Shown: positions 59,301-64,000 of the stretch, one piece after another
Layout: each line of letters begins with the position of its first letter
How positions within the stretch are numbered: the stretch's first letter is position 1
NCBI GenBank assembly: GCA_019787685.1
Contig: JAHNUO010000002.1
Span: 1,054,001-1,118,000 of the forward strand
Reading direction: 5' to 3'
Source: Chiua virens
Lineage: Eukaryota; Basidiomycota; Agaricomycetes; Boletales; Boletaceae
DNA: 64,000 nucleotides
Translations under genes and position numbers: made by a program
The notes under the pieces: model-generated
What the model saw: only the letters and a program-made list of their open reading frames with translations
Told to the model about the DNA's origin: nothing
Databases searched by the model: none

Positions 59301-60133
59301 TTTAAGCACCTTCGTCGATTCTATATTTACATTGACCTGGAACATAGGGAAGAAATAGGAGTCTTGACCTCCCTTCCTCTACTTCGCAAGGTTGTCGAAG
59401 ACCTTGAAGCTGCCCGTAATAACGGAAGAAGTTCCGTCACCCTGTACTTCACAAAGGAGAGTCACATACACACGCTGGTCAATCTTGTTTTACTATCCGG
59501 CTTGCCCATCGCAAACCGACGGATCCCAGAACTGGATTATTGTGTGCGTTATCTTTAACTCGACTTCTCCGCGTGGTGCGCAGCAAGGCTTATTATAAAC
59601 ACCGCAGTCACACATTACGTCCGTCGCCAAGTTCTTACGCTGGTATCTCTCAAGTTTTATTGACCATTTTCGTTGCAGATTCGAGCTTTATGAAAGGAAT
59701 TTTGGTCGAGGCAACTCTGACAAAGAGTACTCTATCAAACTATCTGTGAGCGAGGGTGCTCACTCCTCCAATGTGCTTGACTCCACTTTGGATGCTCGGC
59801 ATTCGCTTAATGTTCAATCCCGACGGTAACAAGTTCATCACCTGCTTTGCGAACAACCGGAAGCTCACACGAGGACAGAAAATTGACTCAACACTTGCCG
59901 TACAGTCTGGTAATTGAGAAACTCTTCAAACATTTCGGAAGGGTCAAAGAGGTACGCAAAGAATGCTTACACCATTGTCCGTCATCTCAATCGCTCGAGA
60001 ACAGGACGACGACACGGGGACGGACACTCCCTATGTTGAAACGGTGCATCGCTCAAACGACAGGCTATTTGGTGCCAACAGCAGTAGCGATGATCCAAGC
60101 CACGAATTCCTGGGGACGCGTTCAGAAGTTTGA
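56374..60133 (+). CDS. VIP1: Inositol pyrophosphate kinase/phosphatase (Vip1/Asp1, PPIP5K)
   Basis: Makes and breaks 1-pyrophosphorylated inositol phosphates (1-InsP7, InsP8), signalling in polarity, phosphate and spindle control. About 983 residues. Sixteen exons: 56374-56644, 56706-57148, 57199-57404, 57455-57624, 57683-58152, 58205-58274, 58327-58352, 58405-58761, 58813-58898, 58949-59045, 59096-59295, 59348-59543, 59608-59618 (11 nt), 59679-59825, 59879-59951, 60005-60133. Seen: ATP-grasp kinase domain ([63 protein letters not shown]), then histidine-phosphatase domain ([44 protein letters not shown]). All junctions are in phase. The intron 58153-58204 has a GC donor. Intact although between frameshifted neighbours. 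Confidence 0.94.
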
Positions 60134-60787
60134 TCGTTTCGGACATTGGAAGATCTCGCATCCCTAGAGCCTCGACAAACTGTGGATCTATATATACTGC
60201 CATTCCAACTAGTCTAATTTACCTGTATGAATCAATGCATGGCCCGTAGTACTGTACCTAGCAACCACGAACTACGTTCCAGTAGTGAACGGTGAATGTT
60301 GTAGTCGGACTGCAGTCGAGCATCGTAACGGATTGTATGTGTTCGTTGATCATACAAACGCTCCTAACATCTGGTATTTCAGATTGTTCAAGAGTTGTCT
60401 CCGTGTCTGTCCGACCAATCCTATCTGTTCACTCCTGACGCAATGCGACCCCTACCCCGCAATGAACAAATCCGATCGAGTGTCTAGTAAAAACGAATCC
60501 ATCGTACAATGTACTGCTTCTGGCTGGTCTAGACATGTCTCATACCCGTAAAGAATGTAAAGCATCACTGTACATTACCCGATTCACCGAGAATGTTTGC
60601 CGTGGCTGGGCGAACGGTAGGCTCTTCATGATATCTGTTATGGGAACGGAGCACTAGGTTGGAAAGCAAATGAAACGGTTTCTCGAACGGTTCTTCAAGC
60701 AAGTGAACTAACCAAATTTTAATACTGCTATTCAACTGGTGCTTCACCGTGTCAGAGCGAAATCCTCACACGAGGGTAACATCGCGT
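60134..60787. other. Convergent intergenic spacer, no gene seen
   Basis: 654 bp between tail-to-tail genes. Short open frames exist on both strands but none resembles a protein family or joins across splice sites. No repeats or RNA genes were recognised. Confidence 0.5.
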
Positions 60788-61766
60788 CTAATTATTGGAA
60801 TGCACTGGGTGTGTTTGTATCAAAAGAGTCTCGAGAACCTTGTTGGCTTGCTCTGGTTTTGTTGGAGCAAAGCGAAAGGAATACGCTTTCCTTGCACTTG
60901 GAACGTCATACAGCGCGCTCGGCGACTGAGACAATTGTGAGGACTGCTGGGCAAGGGCTGCGAAGGAAGACCTGTCCTCCATGTATCTACGGGAACGGGT
61001 AAGAAAGCAATAAGAGGAATGGCTTTGCGCAAGACTGGCTCACAGTCTAATCACACTTGTCAACCACACGCAGCAGGGAGACACAACCAAAAACACGTAC
61101 TTGAAAGCCTCCTTGTTCACAACATCCATCTCGTTTACCTTCTTGAGTGCACCATCCTTGAAAGCAGCTTTGATAAAGAACAAGATGTCGTGGACATGAT
61201 GCTCCTTTGGTCTGCGGCACCAATCGGATGCAAATCGGTGACCTGTTGTCATATCGAGGACCTAGCAACTCACCTCCAGGGTCGGAATCGTGCCGCCAGG
61301 TTGAACATACCCGTCTGACTCGCAACGAGCGGGTGGAACACGTCCGTCACGAAGCGCACCGTAGGGGGTCGGTCAGGATAGTTGTTGGGAAACGTCATGA
61401 CGAACTTGAGAACGGAACCTGCATAACGACCTAGTACGCGAGTTGGTTCGAACGTTACAGTATTAGTATGGCCTCGTCGAGTTGGAACGACGATCGTCAC
61501 TCGCCTTTATGCACGAAAAGAACGGCGTCCCAGACTACCATGCTCTCTGCGGATGGTGTGATATACACGCCTGTTGGACAATGCCCGTCATGCCGCAGAG
61601 ATGCGTACTCGATGGAGATCGCAGTACGAATGACAGGATTGATGGAAGCCTCCGACGCTGGTGCAGTCGCATCTACGGTGACTGCGGGTGCGGGCTTAGA
61701 GCCGGATGCATTCCTCGATCGCCCACCAAGGTCGAGCGTCGGGGAAGACACTAACCCGCTCAACAT
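60788..61766 (-). CDS. Ubiquitin E2 variant, AKTIP/FTS-like, lacking the catalytic cysteine
   Basis: About 242 residues. Exons: 61766-61505, 61430-61274, 61211-61101, 60986-60788. Seen: SIEYASLRHDGHCPTGVYIT and MVVWDAVLFVHKG (E2 N-helix and strand), FPNNYPDRPPTVRFVTDVFH with a proline-rich E2 core, then HPLVASQTGMFNLAARF where the active-site cysteine position is not cysteine, and FRPWRPKEHHVHDILFFIKAAF. This pattern matches the AKTIP (FTS) group, which in animals joins Hook proteins on dynein cargo; that role here is inferred. Intron 1 has a GC donor (gcgagt). The protein ends in a Ser/Gln-rich tail. The start could also be slightly upstream in frame. Confidence 0.85.
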
Positions 61767-61901
61767 CGCGAGTGGCAAGACTTTTACAAGTTATTTGGTA
61801 CAAAGTAGATGCAAACAACCGTATCAAACAATATCAATCTGCAGTAGCGAGCTAGCCGCTGGCTTGCAATCTCATCGCCCGAGTTCAAACTGCCCACATC
61901 G

Positions 61902-63833
61902 TCATCTATCGTAACCACCTCTGTAGCGTGGGCCATGGCCCCGCCTTGACCCTCTATTCCCAGGTTCGACCCTCTCTGATCGATCTTGACCTCGTTTATG
62001 ATCAGCCTTCCGCAGATTTGCATACTTACCGTCTTGGTGTCTATAATCGAATGCAGCTCCCCGGATCCGGAGGGAATTCTCGGAGTGATAAGATGGCTCG
62101 TGCCGATCATAACCACGATCACTTTTGCCCCCAAATTTCCCTGGAGTGTCACTGAGCCGCGCGAGCAAGCTCGATCCACCATTAGTCTGCAGTGAAGATG
62201 TTGGAGAGGAATGTTCGCAGCCTCCATCTCTGAACGACCCAAACTTTATCTTTCCTCGCGCGCCCTGTGGTTGGGTTTGTTGAACCACCCCTCTCCTCTT
62301 CACATTCCGCATGTCATTGAACCAATCCTCGGCTTCATCCTCCTGCTCCCTAAAGCGCTTTTCTAGTCTTTCTTTATCCTTGTTTTTCCCGCGCTTGCCC
62401 ACGTCCGATACAGGAGCACCCCCATCCCAATTGTCCGGTAAAGGAGGCCCATCAACTTGCCTCGGGCCGCGTTTGATAGAAACTGGCTCGGTGGCAGGAT
62501 CATAAAATGGACCTGACATGACGCTGTGGGAACTGAAAGCAGAATATTCCGTAGGAAACTTCGATGGATGGGAGAGTTCATCACAGTCCTAAAGTGGCTT
62601 GAGATTGAATAAAACTGGCGACATGGTGGGTTTACTCACGTCTCCCAAGTGGCCTGTGTTCGCGCAATTATAACACCACACCTCCAAGCCAATGTATCTT
62701 TCGCCTCCTTCGCCAATGGCAAACGGTTTCTTTTCTTCCCGACTCTGCAAGATCATAATGCGTTCGTCATCGGTCACATACCGATATATGCGCCAGAGAG
62801 TCGGACATTCCTAGGACACTATGTCAAAACGGTTCCATATCAACAATTTTTGGGAAGTAACATACATTCCTCTTGTGCTCCGTGGATCCACAGCGTTCGC
62901 AATCACTGTGCGAATCAGATGGCGCCATATGGGCCGAAAAACGATTAGGGCAAGTCTAGAACAACATGATTCACTGGGAATATTGCAATGGATAAGGTAT
63001 TCATACTTTATTTATGTGCCCTTTCATGCCACAAGTGTAGCATGTCTTGCTGATCGGACAGCTTCGTGTAGAGTGCTCATCACGGGCACCACAAGTCAGG
63101 CACTGTGAAAACAAAACTTCGTGAGTAATCATGCTCATTTAAAGCGGGTCGACTCACTATTTGAATGGGACAGTCATAAGTCTTGTGATCGCCCTCCGCA
63201 CCGCAGTTCTTGCATTTAAATATCGACGGTTTTGAATTGTTAGACTCCTCCCCTTCGACTTCGAAATACCTAGCCATCCCAGGGGCCTGGAAATAGTATT
63301 TATAACATATACGGTGCAACAAACGTAATGGAACAGACCTTGCGATCCTCATAATCGAGATATTCTATATATTCATCGTCATCCGAGTCCAATTTGGGGG
63401 GTGGTATCACTTCGACGGCAACGGGTCCATCGTTGTAAAAGACTTCAACGTGAGACGGCAGTAATAATTTGGTACCATCGCTGTTAGACTTTACGGGTTG
63501 CGGACTGGGGGGATCATCCACGGTTATGGGAGCGGGTGCGTCGTCGAAAAAGAAAAGACCAGGTTCGTCAGAGGCGGACGGGGGAGTCTGCAGGGGACGA
63601 GGCGCGGAGGCATCGGGTCCGCTGAGTCTGGGAATAATTTCCTGCGAATGAGCTCTTGAGGGTCGAGTTAAAATCCAAGTAGCATCTGCAGGGAGGTCAC
63701 TGTATTGTTTCCCTTTCGTTTTCTTCCGCTTCTTGTTTTCATGTGTTCGATTGTAGCAAGTGTGCTCCGGATCAGACGAAATCTCGATGATCTCGGGTCC
63801 AGGAGATACGGTAAGGTCAATGATGTCTGCCAT
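61902..63833 (-). CDS. AIR1: Zinc-knuckle RNA-binding protein, Air1/Air2-like (TRAMP complex)
   Basis: RNA-binding subunit expected in the nuclear TRAMP polyadenylation/exosome pathway, about 555 residues. Exons: 63833-63339, 63286-63158, 63102-63007, 62955-62866, 62810-62640, 62588-61902. Seen: an acidic Ser/Pro-rich N-terminus (MADIIDLTVSPGPEIIEIS), then five CCHC knuckles across exon boundaries: CKNCGAEGDHKTYDC, CLTCGARDEHSTRSC, CYTCGMKGHINKTC, CERCGSTEHKRNEC and CYNCANTGHLGDDC. Between knuckles 4 and 5 is the Air-type linker (TLWRIYRYVTDDERI). The C-terminus is Arg/Gly/Asp-rich (RRGHGPRYRGGYDR), typical of RNA-binding tails. Five knuckles and the linker fit Air proteins well. Confidence 0.9.
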
Positions 63834-64000
63834 CTGAAGCTGAAGAGTTATGTTGAGTTGCAAGTTACGAGTATGTGAAATAGATGTGGTCATCGCGTCA
63901 CTATCGCGTGACATGTGACATGTGTCCACAAGGATCCACAATTTGTCCGCAACTTGAGCTTAAGCTTGAACAATAATTAATGGACAAATATTGGTCGTTT
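63834..64000. promoter_or_regulatory. Upstream region of the Air-like gene
   Basis: The last 167 bp hold the Air promoter. A GTGACATGTGACATGTGTCC direct repeat of TGACATG units lies at 63908-63927, of unknown meaning. Confidence 0.35.

Noticed and set aside
1..64000. Transposons, CRISPR arrays, prophage or bacterial operons
   Set aside because: No terminal repeats, transposase or integrase-like frames, regular repeats or ribosome-binding sites were seen; the gene structure is fungal throughout.

Overview
The window is nuclear DNA of a filamentous fungus, most likely an agaricomycete-type basidiomycete. The genes are packed tightly on both strands. Most are cut by many introns of about 43-60 nt with GT(R)NGT donors, CTNAC-like branch sites and YAG acceptors. 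The set is typical fungal housekeeping, including an HDEL-tailed ER chaperone, Yos1, Ost1, IQGAP and Vip1. I see no rRNA, tRNA, transposon, CRISPR array or recognisable biosynthetic cluster. Splice sites were assigned by reading both strands and requiring frame continuity plus family-like protein sequence across each junction.

Layout. 1-8.7 kb, plus strand: 3' part of an Elg1/ATAD5 clamp unloader, a bHLH factor, the TFIIF alpha subunit and a GPI-type chitin deacetylase. 9.1-15.9 kb, minus strand: a GCK/STE20 kinase, ribosomal protein L35, HIS6 and a hydroxyacid-oxoacid transhydrogenase, the last divergent from a membrane-anchored aspartic protease (16-18.1 kb, plus). 18.3-25.5 kb: PPR protein, Ost1, mitochondrial L22, Yos1 (plus), a GILT-like thiol reductase and Mix23. 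26.5-33.3 kb: a C2H2 factor with a long upstream region, an unknown basic protein, and a secreted-domain kelch protein with several membrane helices. 33.8-43.1 kb, minus: a large low-complexity protein, ER Hsp90 (GRP94) and a WW/FF splicing-type factor. 43.6-52.8 kb: IQGAP (minus) and gamma-tubulin complex GCP3/Spc98 (plus), start codons only 65 bp apart. 52.9-64 kb: Ccc2-type copper ATPase (minus), Vip1/Asp1 inositol pyrophosphate kinase (plus), an E2-variant (minus) and an Air1/2 zinc-knuckle protein (minus).

Functional themes. Several genes serve the secretory pathway: Ost1 (N-glycosylation), Yos1 (ER-Golgi transport), GRP94 (folding), Ccc2 (copper into the Golgi lumen), plus secreted or surface enzymes (chitin deacetylase, aspartic protease, kelch protein, GILT). 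Others concern transcription and RNA (TFIIF, bHLH, C2H2, WW/FF factor, Air), mitochondria (L22, PPR, Mix23, transhydrogenase) and cytokinesis or spindle (IQGAP, GCP3, Nak/Sid-type kinase). They are mostly neighbours rather than an operon-like system.

The most striking anomaly is technical or evolutionary rather than a new system. Every multi-exon gene from 1 to 30 kb reads open, but five genes between 31 and 56 kb need ten single-base corrections to stay in frame (kelch 1, GRP94 3, WW/FF 1, GCP3 2, Ccc2 3), while IQGAP and Vip1 in the same stretch are intact. Uncorrected sequence errors are the simplest reading. Other notable features are five likely GC-AG introns, microexons down to 11 nt, many stop-free introns of length divisible by three, and an apparent signal peptide lacking an upstream ATG on the aspartic protease.
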